Shown here one piece after another: positions 11,505 through 26,141 of a stretch of DNA of 64,000 bases. Source of the DNA: Enoplosus armatus (Eukaryota; Chordata; Actinopteri; Centrarchiformes; Enoplosidae); assembly GCF_043641665.1 (NCBI RefSeq), contig NC_092188.1:22185704-22249703 (forward strand), given 5' to 3'. Positions within the stretch are counted from its first letter, which is position 1. Every line of letters starts with the position of its first letter. A model generated the notes under the pieces. That model made no database searches. It saw only the letters and a program-made list of their open reading frames with translations, and was not told the origin of the DNA. A program made the position numbers and the translations under genes.

Positions 11505-13356
11505 GTGAGTTTGTAGCACTTTGGCAGGTAGAGTTCACCTCTGTGAACTTTTACTACTTATTAACTATACACACCTATTTTCTTCCCTCTTTAAATCTGA
11601 GCAGATCCCCCTTTAATATTTACCCCTTTGAAACGATTGGGTTTGAAGTGATGCCCACTGAAGGGAAGCCTAGTCCATTTCATTTCACACGTCATTATCA
11701 ATTTTGTTTATGCTTGCTTCATTTTTGATTGACTCTTGAAATGCTGTTTTAATCCCAACACAAAGTACTCCGTTTCTATAAGACTACTCTGCATGCTCTT
11801 TATGCTGATCACCCAAGTGATATTGTTTGATTGCATGTATGCAGCACAGTTTAATAAGGCTGCTGACACAACAGAGGACACAATTTTGATGTTTCAGAGG
11901 AAATGGTTTTCAGGGCGTTTGGTTCAAGTAAAAGCATCCCATCAAACATGTTTGAGCTCCGGAGGCGCCCTGAGAAGGCCTCCAAAAATGATTTCACTGT
12001 GCAGTATGATTATCGAGTTACATATAAGTGTGGTGTGCAGATAATCACTATATATTACTGGGCCTATTTTGATAGATGCGGGTGTGGTGTACACTGTAAC
12101 ATATTGATTGAAGTAATTTGCTCGCAGCACAAGGTGATTACGGTCAACACGTTCCTTGAAGGATATACAGTGTACATGTCATTGTGTGATGGCATTATAG
12201 GTAACAATCACCCATGAATTTAACCCAGTAAAGATGCATACCAAAGTGAGGGAGGAAAACATACATCATACATTTTTTTTTCAGATTTTAGAAAGGTTTG
12301 AGTGTGTACCTCCTGTGTATATGTGGGTTTGGAGCTGTCTGTATACTCTGTGTGTGTGGTGTCAGGCCCATGTATTGCACTTTATGAAGAGGATTGCAGC
12401 GTTTTGCCGGCAGTGCATCAGAGGGTATTTAAAGTGATGGATGAGCCACTTCTTCAGCGGTGAGTGGGGAAAACAGAAAAACAGAGTCATCGAGTAACAA
12501 CTGCAACAATTTCTCAGATGGTTTGAAACACAAGGAGAGGAAAATAAGACAACGCTGTCTAAGGAGATGAAAAAACATGTTGCCATATCCCCGTCCTCGT
12601 ACCAGACAGAGGATGACTCATTGGGGATGTCCCCTGGAGAGGTGAAGAGAGGTTAGGAGTTGAGGAGAGGACAAGGAGGAAAAGGAGAGGAATAAGGCTC
12701 AGGGTTTGGAGGTGAAGCAGTTGGACAAGTGGAGGAGTCTTCAATTGTTCAAGCTATCAAAATACAAAGAGAATGGAGAAATGGAAAGGGAAAGGAACTA
12801 CACAGAGGAGAAGAGAGGATGATGGGAAAAAGTGTAAATGGACAGTTTGGTGGGACTGCAGGGAATCTCATCCCTGTCTCATCCCTCGACAAAAGCATGG
12901 GAAGATGGATAAATGGGGAGGATGGATGAAGGAGAGGAAGGGGAAAAGAAGTGTACAGTATGGATCTCTGTGTGTATTGTTTAACATCATGGGGCTTAGC
13001 TTTACTTTTATTATTGAAAATGTGATAATGAACTTTGTTTTTTAAATTGAAACTTGTGTCTCCTTGCACTTTTTTTGTTGTTGTCATGTATGTAAATGTA
13101 TTTATTAAATGGCCTTGTCGGAGTCATTTGTTGTTTAAGTGTGGCACTGTAAAGAACAAATGAGTAGCTTATGTCCTGTCCTCCATCTGCCCTCAGCACA
13201 CTGAAACAAGTCTCTAGCACGTCGGGTTGATGGAGCAACAAATGAACGCATCTGTCCGTCTTTGAAATACAGAGATGTGTTGGAAAGATAATTCTCTCCA
13301 TCATTCACTCCATCTCTGTGTGTTCAGTAATCATCATCTGGAAAACCCTCGATGCA

Positions 13357-13358
<2 letters not shown>

Positions 13359-13391
<33 letters not shown>
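13359..13391 (+). repeat. (CA)n microsatellite
   Basis: Uninterrupted CA dinucleotides for about 33 bases. Confidence 0.97.
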
Positions 13392-13394
<3 letters not shown>

Positions 13395-16213
13395 GTGCCC
13401 TCTCTCTCACACCTTGCAGTCAAAGTGCCTGTTAAAGCAGGAAACCTGCGCGAGAGCACTAGCTTGGGAAACGATTTCCCCCCATTAGTTTAGATTTAAA
13501 CATGTCAAAGAGCTGCAGATGGTTTTGACTTTTCCTGACTTCTTCTCCAGGCAAACATTGTATCTACTGTACGGTGGTTAGCTGGCCACATACGGAACCA
13601 CAAGGCCTTCATTCATTGTGGTGTGTGAGTGTGTCTGTGGACAGAACCTGACTCCCTGTGCTCTCTGCTCCCAATAAGAGACGTCTAGCTGCTTGTTTGA
13701 TCTCCAGCCTCCCCCTTTTCGGCCCTGCCTACCTCAAATAGTGGATTCAGATGTCAAACGGATGTTATTTTTCTTTCTGACAATCACTAGATGTTTCTCA
13801 TCTCCAGAGAACCCTCCAGATCAATGCCCTCCCGTGGCTTTTCTTTCAGCCTGGACCAGCTCTCAGAAATAACATTGACAACCTCTCACAGAGTCTCCTT
13901 GACACGTTAAGAAAGTGCTTTGTTATTCTTCGTTGAAAGCAAGCCTTTGATGGAATACAGTGTATACATGTCTAGTAACAGTATGCACCTGGAGTCCTTA
14001 TCTCGGTGTGATTTGAATAGATGTTAGACCACGTGATGGCATTGCGATCATACCTCAAAATAGGTGAACACGTAATACCCAAGATAATTCTGCTGCCCTT
14101 ACCTCCTCACCCCCAATTTGAATTTAGCTTGATGTTTCCGACACTTGGACAGGTTAGAAGCACTTCTCGCATATTCTAACAGTTGCCTGTTTGTTTCGCT
14201 GTCGGTGTCTTTCCCTGTAGATCATGATGATAATGGGACTGGGTGTATTGTGCAGGGTTGTGAGTTCTCAGCCTGCCATTTCAGGCTTAAAGTGACTCAT
14301 ATTTGACCCTTTCTGTCGAAGCGGGAAGAATGGCTTCCTGACCTGTGTGTCGCTACAGTCAAAATCTAATTAACACAACCTGACAGTTTGCTCCCAGAAG
14401 AATGATGATGAGCAGGTTTGACAGAGACGTAGAGACAGTGGTTAGAAGAGAGAGATAGAGGGTTGAGGCTGAGTGACAACCAGCAAGGGTAATAAGTGAA
14501 TAGTAATGCATTGATTTGTTTCCTATATGCACTGATGGCCCCTCGCCGAGGTCAGCTGCCACAGTTTTGCTTTGTTGTCTCTGTTTGTGGAGGTGGGTGA
14601 ATAAATAAAGGAATGGCTCTGGATGAACAGTGAATTGAAAGGCTGAGAGCACATCTTAATTTCAGTTGATTTTATTCTTAGTGTGTTCCCATGTAGACAC
14701 AAATGTATTAATAAGTCAGACAGACAGTTTCCTAAAGGTGAAAGCTGAGCCCAAGAGTGACACTCTGGGTCATTGGAGAAGCCAAAAAGATGCAATCCAC
14801 CAGGTGGTAGCATTTAATTTGACTGTATTGATGTTTGTTTTGGGACTGCTCACTCCAACAACCCCCCTTTTCCAAGATGCTCTGTTCACCGAGCAGACAC
14901 GGAACAGAGCTGTACAAGCTTTTGAAGTTTTGCAAATATGAAAGAAAGTGGGAAGCATGAGACCTAAGTGAAGGTGCAGGACAGATACATAGAGACAGCG
15001 AGAGAGTGGTCTGAGAAAAAGGCCTCTCTCCAGTTTCTTTGTCAACCTTCGGTAGTTTTGTTATGCAGATTCTTGGATCAGCTTTTCCATTACCAATATA
15101 ACATGTAGCTTTATATTTGTCTCTCTCTGGACTCCATTAAAAGTAAATGGTGACTGACAGGAGAGAAGGGTAGCTTGGAGTAGGGAAGTACAGAAGGTGA
15201 TGTCATATGCACACATTTTGCATCCCGCTCTCTCTCTTACTCTCACACACAAACATGTTTGTCATTGTGCAGCCAGCTCATGCTTAAGAAAGCGTATATG
15301 ACTGCCAGGTGATCATGGGGGATTTGGAGAGGCGCTTGGGCGTCTGTGACGACCCAGCACCTCTCCTGATGAGTTGGCCCACTGTGCATACTGTGGCTCA
15401 TGTTTCCTTCAGTCTCACCACAAAGGCTCTGGCTTCTCACAGTGGGCAGCGAGGGGCTTTCACTGGGGAAAGTACACTGCCTTGACATCTTCTCACTGCC
15501 AGCCTTGGCTTTTACTGGGCATTTGGTTGCGTGTGTGAGATCTTGGATGTGTCCAATTAGACTGAAATGTCTTTGTTTCCTCAGTTTTTAAGCCAAATTA
15601 AATTTTAGGAAAGGGTAATTGCTCCAGAGCAATTGCAGACTCTGACCGTGTGGTTCCCTATATTGCAATTTTTGATGGAATGAAAAGCTCACCCAACAGG
15701 AGAGCAGTTAAACCAAAATATTGGCAGTCCTCTAACAACAATCTCTTCTTTTTATTCTGTTGAAAGTGGGCAATATCCAGGTTGGAGTAGCCTAGGGTCG
15801 CTTGTGCTACCTTCTCTAAAATACCCTTGCAAGGGCACCTCACACCATTATGTGGAGATGTGGGAATAAACCTTAGAGGCTGGAAACTGCACAACCAACT
15901 GGAATGTGTCATTTAGTTGTTCTAAGTATAATAAAGTTGATTCTCTAGACTGGCACCCTGTGACATTGTGTCCAGACATCACTATGGCTAATATATAACT
16001 GAAAATGAGTGTTAGCTGTTGTTAAACAGTAAGCTTAGGTCCACTTGATCACTGTCACAAGAGCTTAGGTTGGGGTGTGGAGGTGGATTCTTACAGAAGG
16101 CGGGATTTTTTTTTTCTCTTCTGCGTGCAGTCAAAAGGCTTCCTTCTATTTTACATATTTTACAGGATAAGTGAAAGCTTTGACTGCTGGTAGAGGAGAA
16201 GCTATTAGGTTTC

Positions 16214-16285
16214 TTCCTCTGGGCACCATGAATATCTGTACCAAATTTGATAGTAATCCGTCAAATAGTTGTCTGAAAATCTTCA
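16214..16285 (+). repeat. Fragment of a teleost dispersed repeat
   Basis: The phrases ctctgggcaccatgaatatc, tgtaccaaatttgatagtaa and tccgtcaaatagttgt match, with changes, a very common teleost repeat that I remember as 'ggaccatgaatgtctgtac' followed by 'caaatttcatggcaatccat'. Only a short piece remains and its element class is not determined. Confidence 0.65.
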
Positions 16286-18018
16286 TACCTGGCAACACCT
16301 GTTGCAGTTTTACCTGCACCACACAGACTTGTGGATAAAAGTAGAATTGTTAATGACTGAATAGAACTCTTTAACAGGTTCTGGGAAGTAAAAATAGGTA
16401 CTACACTATTTTTGTAAATAGTAAATAGGTCACATTTCATAATTGCTTAATATTGTATTTTGTGCTCTTTTAGTCACTGTTATTGCCGTATACAACAAAC
16501 AGCCTACTTGTTCTTTCTTCTACGCAAATTAGATCAGATGGTATCAGTTATATTGTCTCTGAAGTTATTTGTGAAAACTTCCCGTCAGCAAAGAAAAACA
16601 GCTTTAGCTATAATCTGATGTTAAACATAAATTGCATGAATATATCATGAAGACAATCTTGTTGTATTTCAGTGTAACCATGCGAAATGATTATTTTTTA
16701 AATGAAAAACCCATTGCAGGGGAGTAAGGATAGTAAACAAAGATTGCTGTTGAAAAATATTGAAGTCAGAGTCTCCCCTCTTCGTATACGCTACCATGTA
16801 CTAACCGAGCAGTCATTTGGTCAGCAAAAAGCCCAAATCCTCTCAAATGAACTTAAACTCCCAGTGAATTAAAGTGCAGCTGAGAGGCATCAGGCTGTAC
16901 TTATCCCTAATGAAAGGCAATGTATGGGGCCGCCAACTTCACAGGGACTCTACAGAGAGTCTCACTTGGTCTGGCTGTTAAACCTGTTATCCCAGATAAA
17001 ATCGTTGCCTGCAGAAAAAAAAAAGGGGGGGAGGTGGCAGTAGAGAGGGGATGTTAGAAGTGCCACCTGCATCGATCGCTCCAAAACCTAACCTCACTCT
17101 CTCACTCAGACACATGAACACATATGCACGCACACACTTACACTCACACCATATAATATTCCTTATGCAGGGCCACCTGACGGCAGCAGCATATGGAGGC
17201 AGGCCAAGGCCGGGGCCCACCAACCAACCGACCAACAAACCAGCGGCAGCCCAGTGTGGCTCGTCGCATCGCAGGTCGTAATTCAGCCCCATGCCAGCTT
17301 TTATGTGGCGTTTTTAGCAGCCCCTGTTTCTCGCTCAGCTATTTCTGAGGGGATAATTTCTTGAAGCATGTGGCACTACAGGTGCATGTTATATAGCCAC
17401 AAAAAGCTGACTTGCCTTGTGAATGTTTCTGAATGGAAAAGAATGTTGGCGCTCCCTTGATATCTAATTATTGATCTAACTCTATTACGTTGTCAATGGG
17501 TAGTTCAGTTTTTAGCACTACCTGTCGGATTTTTTTTTTTATGTGAAGTTGAGAAGTCCATTACTGTGTCTGGACCAGTAGTCTAGACTCTAGATTAGCT
17601 CATGTTGTGATTTATGAAGGCTGCTTGAGGCATCTGAGGCATGAGGCTTCTGGTGTGATTGTAATGCCTCATTACTCCTGTTCATAGTTAGTCATAGCAA
17701 GCTGCTCCTGGTCTGTGTCTACAAGCACAGCCAAGAGCAGGAGGACAAATGCTTTCTGTGTCCTTCAATGGTGAGCCATAGAGATCCAAGTCAAATTTAG
17801 CAAATGTACATGAACAGCATTCACTGGTGAGAACATAGACTGTGGCTGTTACATTTGTCCACTAGCCATTTTGGCAGGCAATATCTAACAAGTGGAATTG
17901 GAATAATCATTTTGGCCGATGAAAACTGATTTGGGAGTGGCTGTTGGATGGAAAAGTCCATTTCTGTACTCTGAGTATACATTTATATGACTTATGACAG
18001 AGATCTTGTGAATGATGT

Positions 18019-18044
18019 CACACACACACACACACACACACACA
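18019..18044 (+). repeat. (CA)n microsatellite
   Basis: About 13 uninterrupted CA units. Confidence 0.97.
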
Positions 18045-19619
18045 GCTTCTGCGTCAACCGCTGTGCGCCTCAACCAAACTTTGTTTAGTGTTGATTTTAT
18101 AATGAAGTAATCACTTGTATTACTCCTCAAGGCCTTAACTGATAGTTCTGCGTTGGCAGGGTTAAAGTTACTGAGAGCCGTTATGGTGAAGGATAATTGA
18201 ATGACCTTAAATCAGCGTGTGGTTGCTGTGGTCATGCTCAGCTTTGAGTTGTGGTTCGGAGGCCATAAGAGCAGCAGGGAATTCATTTAGTTGAACAAGG
18301 CTGTACATGAACTAGGCCCTACCCTGTTCTTGGAGAAACATGGGAATGTTTTCAGAAAGAAAAAGCTTTCACATGATGATGCTGAAGGGATGAAGGCACA
18401 CACTGCAACAAGTAGGCTTTATGTATTAACAGGTGTGTATTAAAAGCCTGGAATGGCATATGATGTAATATTGTTCCACTTTTCACTGCGAAGCACAGGA
18501 GTGCAAAGGATTGTGAGCTGCAAGGTAAAACATCATATTCCGTGTGGCACAGTCTATAAAGTATTTTGGCCAACTTTGTGGTAAGGGTTTTTTTTTCTCC
18601 TCTGCATCTGGTGTCAGACAGTTTTATTTGGTTTTATGGCTGACAGAGATCAATGGACGTATTGAGGAGCCTTGTGTTGAGGAAATGGCATCAGCGAATT
18701 CGAGGCTCGTGCTCTCACTGATTGACGTCTCAGTTCTGATGGAAGCTTCCATGCCTCTCCTTCAGCATTCGAATGCGCAGTGCTACAGAAACCGTAGTCA
18801 CTCCTCTGGAGAAGCTGTTTACTTGCCCTTATGATTACAAGTGTCATTTGGTAGCTTAAATCAACATGGGTTTTAACTCAGCCCTGAAGTGTATATTATA
18901 GGCTGTAATGTTCTCAAGAGGCAATATTCTTGCAATCCAAGAATATCTATTGAATTTTAACTATACCATGAGATGTATGCGGATTGACTGGCCAGAGCCA
19001 AGATGGTGAATTCAGGAGCAGCTGTAGATGTTTTCAGTAGAGTGAAAGACTCCATTAAAGCCTGAATTAGTCATCTGAGGAACTGAAGCTTGAGGGAGGG
19101 AAAACAGTGGGAAATAGGGAAGGGTAGATGGATTATCAGCTCTGAGTGGATTATCATCTACTGTGGTGTGCATTCCACTGTCCTCTCCTCCCCACCAGGC
19201 CTCAGTACTGCTCCATCGCTTCCCAGAAACAAGCCCATCCAATTTTCACGGCTAAAGGACAAATCTACAGTTGGTAATGAGGTACAGGAAACATTGGTGT
19301 CACTGCGATTAAAAAAAAGAGGCTAAGCTTTATTTAACAAGGCAACTTATGGTGAAAAAACTGCCTGGAGTCTGTATTCTTAGTTTCGGTGACCATCTGG
19401 GTGAAGGTCAAAGGCCTTGAGAGAATATTACTGAGGACAACCAATTTGGAAAAATAAAGGACAGCCGGCTCTTCCATTGACTGCTGCTTCGGCAGCAAAA
19501 TCTGAAAATATAAATGTGGTATTAGGTCTGTCGTCTCTGGGCAGAGGTCTCCTATCTCTGTGTGTCCTTATAAGGAACCGCATGTCCTCCACAGCTGGAC
19601 ATGTTGGACAGAGGCTACC

Positions 19620-19671
19620 GAGGCTACACGCACACACAGACACACCATTATACACACGCACACACACATAT
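19620..19671 (+). repeat. Imperfect CA-rich repeat
   Basis: Broken CA runs (cacgcacacacagacacacc, then tacacacgcacacacacata) about 160 bases before the TG array at 19830. Confidence 0.8.
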
Positions 19672-19826
19672 ACAGGCCTCTTGATGCGTTTTCCTTTAAC
19701 GCCTGATGAACCACGTCATTGCCATTTTCTCGCCTTGCGGTCTGCAGCTGTCTGCACAACTTGATTAAAACATTTCTTTTAGTAATCCCTGTGTAATGAA
19801 GCCCTCTCCTGAGAATGAATCTCAGA

Positions 19827-19829
<3 letters not shown>

Positions 19830-19864
<35 letters not shown>
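19830..19864 (+). repeat. (TG)n microsatellite
   Basis: About 17 uninterrupted TG units. It is in the opposite orientation to most arrays in this window. Confidence 0.97.
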
Positions 19865-19865
<1 letters not shown>

Positions 19866-21962
19866 GGGTCAGGGGTGCTCCAGATGGGAGGAAGGGGAGG
19901 GTCGTGTGTATGTGTGAGAGAAGGAGAGTGGAGTGTTTCTTTCTATGAAGAGTTTGGGCTGTTCAGGACCGATGATTGAGAAATGCACACATGGAACACC
20001 TTTGACCCTGGGGAACCACAAAACTCGGAGCTGGCCACAAATACAGTCCCCCCCCCCAACTCATACCCAGATCCAGCTCGGAGACTCTAAAGACTTTGGT
20101 TAGGTTAGAGAATGGATGTCATCACAGATTGTGGTTGAGAGATAAAATACAATTTTAATCACTTAATTGTATCAGCAGAATCAGAGTGAAAAATCTAGAT
20201 TTACATACACAGGATACAATGGAAAGCAAATATAACACAATACCTGTAGGAATGTGATATGAGTCCGATGGTGCGATGTGAGCCTAATTAGAATATATTG
20301 CGTCAATGTAAGGTGGCTGCCAGTTATTGTGATGCTTTTACAGAACAAGAAATGCACATTCGTAACTTTGGGTCATGTGTAATCTCCCTGTCTGGAAAAA
20401 TATAACTGAAACCAAATTTGGAAAATCCTCTGTATTGATCACTTTTCTTCTTTCCCTGCTGAAGTAAAGAGGTTTTCAGCCAAATTCAAAAGTCACCGGA
20501 GTTGCTGTGAGTCATGTTGCGGCTGCGGCTGAAAACATATTTTGCTAAATGTTCTATATCAGACGCTCAGCTGCAGCTCCAGTTACATTTCCCATCAAGG
20601 CAATGACAAAGACCATGCACTGTCAATGAAACAAATGACTTGAAAGAACATAATGAGGAAACTGCAAAGAAAGACACATCATAAATGTTTTAGAGGTGCC
20701 ATTGTTTTTGGCTTGCTTCCCTTTTCTGGGTTTTTTTTTCAAATGCCAGCCATTCGACCCGTCTGACATCCAGGTGGTAAGTTTTCTCATCCCCCAAGTT
20801 GGCCACTTAGGTGTTATTGTTTAGTGTGAAGTGCTCACATGATTTATAATGTTCATTTGGAGGCTTTGCAAGACACTGTAGTGCGTCTTTTGTAGATAAA
20901 AGAGGGGACTTGAGAGCAGCCCATAACTCACTCTGGTTATTTTCAAGAGGGGTCAGTGACCTTGGCTTGGAGAGATGGGGAAATCTGCAAAACTTCAAAT
21001 CAATCTGCACCACAAAGAAAAAAACAGGTACAAGCTGTCAGTCTCTCCTTCCCTCCGGTTTCAGTCTGATTCCCTCCAGAGAAGCTCCAAATGTTTGGAA
21101 ACAATAGCAGCGGAGGATTTTGTTAACTGTTTGAGTTGGGGAATGTTTGTATTGGTTAATTAAGGTAGGGTGTGACAGTGAATGATTTGTAGAAACTTCA
21201 GATAACTTATCACTGGTCCCAAGACGGTGGCTATCTGTTGTATCTATCAGACAAATATGTCAGCCCATAATGGATTACTCTGCCGTTGCTGTGGGCTCAG
21301 ATAAGTTTAAGTCAAGAGAAAGTAGCACATTGTGAGGCTCGTCAAAATTGTTGACTTTTTGTTTGTTTTACTGCCGTGAATCTGGTCTACATTATCTTTT
21401 TGAGTACTTCCACTAACTTTTAACAGTTTATTGGAGTATCGTGTTCCAGTTCGTGTGGAATTTCCCATTTAGCTCCCATTACAGACACAGTCCACCTGTG
21501 TCGGGGGCCGTGTGTTTGTGTGAGTGGGCCTCCCTCGTTCTCTGTGGTCCACTGACGGACCAGACACCTTGCTCCACATCTCCTGCCGACCTCCCAGCCC
21601 CCACAGCTGTCCGTGTCACTGTATTTTGGAAAGAGTGAGGGAACCGATTTTTGGTACTGTACAGGATATGAGTAATAACAAAAATGAACATTCTGGAAAC
21701 TGCGCGCTGGTTCCAAGCTTGTATTCTGGGACACTGTGTAAACCATTAGGACCAGCTGCTCTTGGCGATATTCCTTCAATCACGGAGAGATGCTGATCTT
21801 AAAAAAAACAACAAAAAACATGCTGACCGCATTTGGCCCTGCAGCTCAGGCATTATAGTTTGCCTCATGCTTTCTTTCTCAGTAGTGTCCTCTGTCAGAA
21901 CATCTGCACTAATGCCAACATATCCAGATTTCAACACATTACTGGACATCTACATGTACGCA

Positions 21963-21993
<31 letters not shown>

Positions 21994-22015
21994 TATACAC
22001 ACACACAGACACATA
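21963..22015 (+). repeat. (AC)n microsatellite with broken tail
   Basis: A pure AC run to about 21990, then an interrupted ACAC stretch to about 22015. It produces spurious His/Thr-rich open frames. Confidence 0.95.
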
Positions 22016-24888
22016 CCCCAACCAGCCGTCTTTAATTAGGCTACATTTATTTTTGTCTGTAAAAGTACAAAGCAACAACCTACCAGTTCTGCTATTCCTG
22101 AGTTTGTACTGGAGCTTTTCCAAATGGCTTTTTTAATGAGACTCCCCATGTTAGGTATTATTTTACCTTGAGAATAACATATGACCTGTAAGTTTGCGGT
22201 CTCTATCCTTCTCTTGCCTATGCTTGCTGTTTTGCCCCTCATTCTTGTTCGTGTTTTCTACCTGGTTGGATTCTATTTTCCTTGTTCTCTTTTCTCCCCT
22301 TCTGCTCAGTTTACAGAACATGCATTCTGTCGCCGTTATAGATGCTCAGCGTAGTTTACATACATGCACGCACGCGTCCACCTACACTCAGCCAACTAAA
22401 TTAAATTAACTAAATTTCAGACTTTACTATTGGTAGTTTTGTAATTGTTCTGGTTACAGGCTGTTAGAGCCGCAGGCCCTTTGTGAGCTGTGGCTTCACT
22501 ACTGCTGCTGATCATGCTCTGGCTGACCAACCTGGTTTGTACATATGTATGCACAGGTTTGTATACACTTGTGCTTGTATGACGGCACATGTGTCAAAGT
22601 GTGTATGTGCATTTATGTGCTTGTGTGTGGCAGCAATCACAGCCTGTTAGTGTCCCAACTGTATTTGTCTAAATATAGTCGTGACCACAGTCAGACCAGA
22701 CCAGGACGCTGATTAGCCTCAGAACCGGTGGTTGGTTCTGAATGGATCTCAGTTATTATGATGTGACAAGGGTTTGGTGCAGACATGGGGTTATCCAGAG
22801 GCTGTTTAAATGGAAGGTGAGGCTTAGGTAGCAATACCTTATGCTAGTAATGGTGCACTCTATCACTAGATGGCTCTGAGCCATGTTTGGAGCTAAAAAA
22901 TATTTTGTAAGGGTCCTCCGTTAAGTCTACTCACTTTTACACTTCACTCATTCATTTTAATGACTAAAAATAATTTGCTGTCTCTGCTTTATGTCCACAT
23001 TTGAGCATGTACACAGAGGAAGCAGTTTAGGCAAAGAGCACCACAGCTGGTACAGTGCTCATGACTCTGACTCACGCCCCCTGCACAACGCCATGCCCTG
23101 TTTTGCCTGATTTTGACAGGGACACTGGACAGAAAGACTTTGTGCCAGCCAGTCAGCCAGTTACCTAGCCAAGCAGTCAGCAAGTCCGCCAACTGGCCTG
23201 TCCTAGCCACGGTCTAGTTGTTCGTCACTCAGTCACGGCACCAACAGGGGACAGGTCGGGAAATGAGGCCTAATGTTGTTGAAATACACCAGAGGAAAGC
23301 ATATTTCATTGGCTGAAATTGAAACACCTAATTTTTCATAGCTCCCGACTAATTTTGATTTCCTTTTAACATATTCCTGGTGGCCTCTGAGTTTTAATAA
23401 AAAAGTTATTGACTTAAAGGACTACTGTGAGGTCAGAGACAGCCTATTCAATGAGGCACTGAAGTTCAAGCCAAGGACCTGATTTCTTAAATTATGAGTC
23501 AGGATCCAAAACGGGTTGTGGGCCCACTTCTGGTGGGTCTCCACATTATAAGAGAAGTATGCTCTAATGAGTTTTGCTCCCCAGGCTACAGACTCTGTTT
23601 CTAATATGGATTTTGCACTATAGCAGTAAATTGAATTTTGTTAGTTGCCCCACGCAGATGTGTTTCACGTCCTCAGATGTGTTTTAGTGTAGCCATTTGT
23701 TACTGTTGTTCATGCTGCAGGTATTAGTACTGCTATTTTTACCTCTTGGACACTTTTGTTTCCTTCAAGGCCTGTGGTAACAGTGAAAGAGCTGCCTGCC
23801 AGAAAGCTGTTTACCATGTTGCAGCAAGAAACACTGAGTGTGCCAGCTACTTAATGAAATCCGACGAGTGTCTGGCTGTCCTCACATCCAGCATTCCCAA
23901 AACACCCTAATGAGAGTTTCTGCTTCTCATTTAGCTCCAAGATCCAAGTTGCTGTTCGCAAAGAATTGGGCATAATATAATAAAAACAGGTGCATAATTA
24001 AAGTTTTAGACGACCACATGCACATGACAGCTCCCCTGAAACGCTATAAACACTCGAATAAGCCAACAAACTTTCATCCCTTGCCAGTCCTTCCATTGAA
24101 GTGGCTTTGCAGGCACATTTGCTCTGCATGTGGGACATTGTTGTTGCTCGGTCCCCTTCACTTTCTTTTGTTCAGCAGCAGTATCTAGCTACGTGTACAC
24201 GCACACAGGCATGAAAGCATTTGAACACACAAAAACACACATGAAAATCGGTTTGATTGATGTCTCGCTGTATAGCATGCAACAGTAGTGATTTCTAATA
24301 GTAGAGAAGCATGACATTGCATGGTTCACCGTGGTGCCAAATGCACCATATGTTGCCAGGGAATTCAAAATTTTTATGTGCGCTGTCAAGGTAAACTCAT
24401 TGACCCTGTCAGGTTTGGGGTTTCTCTCTCTTACTGCCTTTGTTTTTCCTGTACTCTTACATCTCTCTTTATCAAACTCTCTCTCGCTCTGTGTCTCATA
24501 GTAGTCCCCCCTGAGACAGCAGGCGGTTGAGAACTCTGGGCTTCGCCTGTGTGCAGCTAACAGCTCATGTCACCCTGCCGAACCACCCAGGAGCAGAATA
24601 AAGGGAAAGATAAAGAGACACATAGAGAAGGAGAGGGAGGGAAGCAGAGGAGTTAAACGATTGCAGAGCTGCTGAGCGGAGGGAGAGACCCCGTGACATA
24701 TCCCACACTCTGAACTGGGACCAGACCAAAATGGATGTGTGATTAAATGAACTGTGATGCTCGTTCCTGACACGCCGCAGCCATCCCTGGAATTAGTCAC
24801 GGTTCTATTTTCACCGAAAGTGCCGCACAGAGGGCAGTGCCTCTTTGCTTCCATTACAGTGTTTAGTCAATCGAGCATATGTGCATGC

Positions 24889-24920
<32 letters not shown>
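24889..24920 (+). repeat. (AC)n microsatellite
   Basis: AC dinucleotides with one interruption (acaaac) near the end. Confidence 0.95.
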
Positions 24921-25640
24921 AAAAAGTAGATGTGTATCTGTGCAGGGGGCACTGCCAGTCCTCAAAAACCCAACTGAGGAACCTCTTAGAACAGAAGAGA
25001 GGAAAACAGGAGTGGAACTGAACAGGCTTGTTTTGCAGTGTTTAGTTCAGGCTCCCTGGGTGTTTTTCCAGTTAACTGAGGTTCCTGGGGATTGCAGTGG
25101 GATGGAGGGATGGATGGGAGGGAGAGTGAGATGTGAAGGATGGATATCAGTAGTCGTGGCGATGACAAGTGCTCCATCAGTCTCAGCGCAGCTGTATAAT
25201 GCCATACCTTGGTTGGTGTGTGTGTTGGGGAATCCCTCTTTCTGCTGTTGCTGATGTCATGGATGGGATCTTAAGAACTGAGGAGCCATGACTTCACAGC
25301 CTGGATAGAAAAAGAGCTCAGAGAGAATTCAGGGATTCGAATGGCAGTGTATGTGTGTCAAGTTGTTTGTGTGTGAGGTATCGGAGATGTGTGAGAAGTG
25401 CATTTGAATGGGTTTGGATACGAATGAGCGATTGCAGAGTGAATAGGGGAGACAGTGAGGCAAATACTAGAAAGGATGAATTGAAAAACAAATGAAAAAA
25501 GTGAGCTGTGTGTGTGCGTATATCAGATGATAAATGAGAGCATGGTCCACTGAGGTTCTGATGGACGGGGGCCTGGAGGACTCCATCCGACTGTGCTGTT
25601 ACCTCATCCCCCTGAACGCTCAACTCATCAGCTTGTCATA

Positions 25641-25662
25641 CTCACACACACACACTCACACA
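25641..25662 (+). repeat. Short imperfect CA repeat
   Basis: CA units interrupted once by ctcaca. Confidence 0.8.
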
Positions 25663-26141
25663 AACTCTCTCCCTCCACACTTTTGGAGACAGATGAAATG
25701 TTAAATGCGTAAAGATTCTTTTCAGGGTCAGGTTTCTGGGCTGTACATCTCTTCACATAAATCATCATCACAGTTTTGACGGAGGGGAGAGAAGGGTCGG
25801 TGGCAAAGAGGCAAACTACACCTACCTGCCAAGTTACTAAGGAAAGCTTGGCTTGCACCTGGTACTTCTTCAATTTGCTGTTGGAATGCAGTTCTACCTA
25901 TTTGGCCACTCGTGCTATCAATGAGCTGTTTTATATTGCGATGTGATATTGATGGATTCATGAACCATTTGTTTCCACCGGTGTCTATTTCATTAATTGT
26001 ATGTTGGCACTTATGTGCGACTCTCCATTCTTTCATTTATTATTGTCACTATATCCTGACTCTCTCTGCGTCTCTTTTTCCTCCCGTGTACTATCCTTTA
26101 TCTAACCCTGTCTTTCTTCGTGTTGTGTCCCTCTGTTGCAG

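Larger units (their letters stand above)
11505..26141 (+). other. vps13b: Intron E-F, VPS13B (14.6 kb)
   Basis: This long intron runs from gtgagt to the acceptor ctgttgcag. It contains CA/TG arrays at 13359, 18019, 19830, 21963 and 24889, a purine-rich stretch at about 12620-12960, and a dispersed repeat fragment at about 16214-16285. Splice phase (2) agrees across it, so no exon needs to be missing. I see no nested gene, tRNA or microRNA. Confidence 0.8.
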
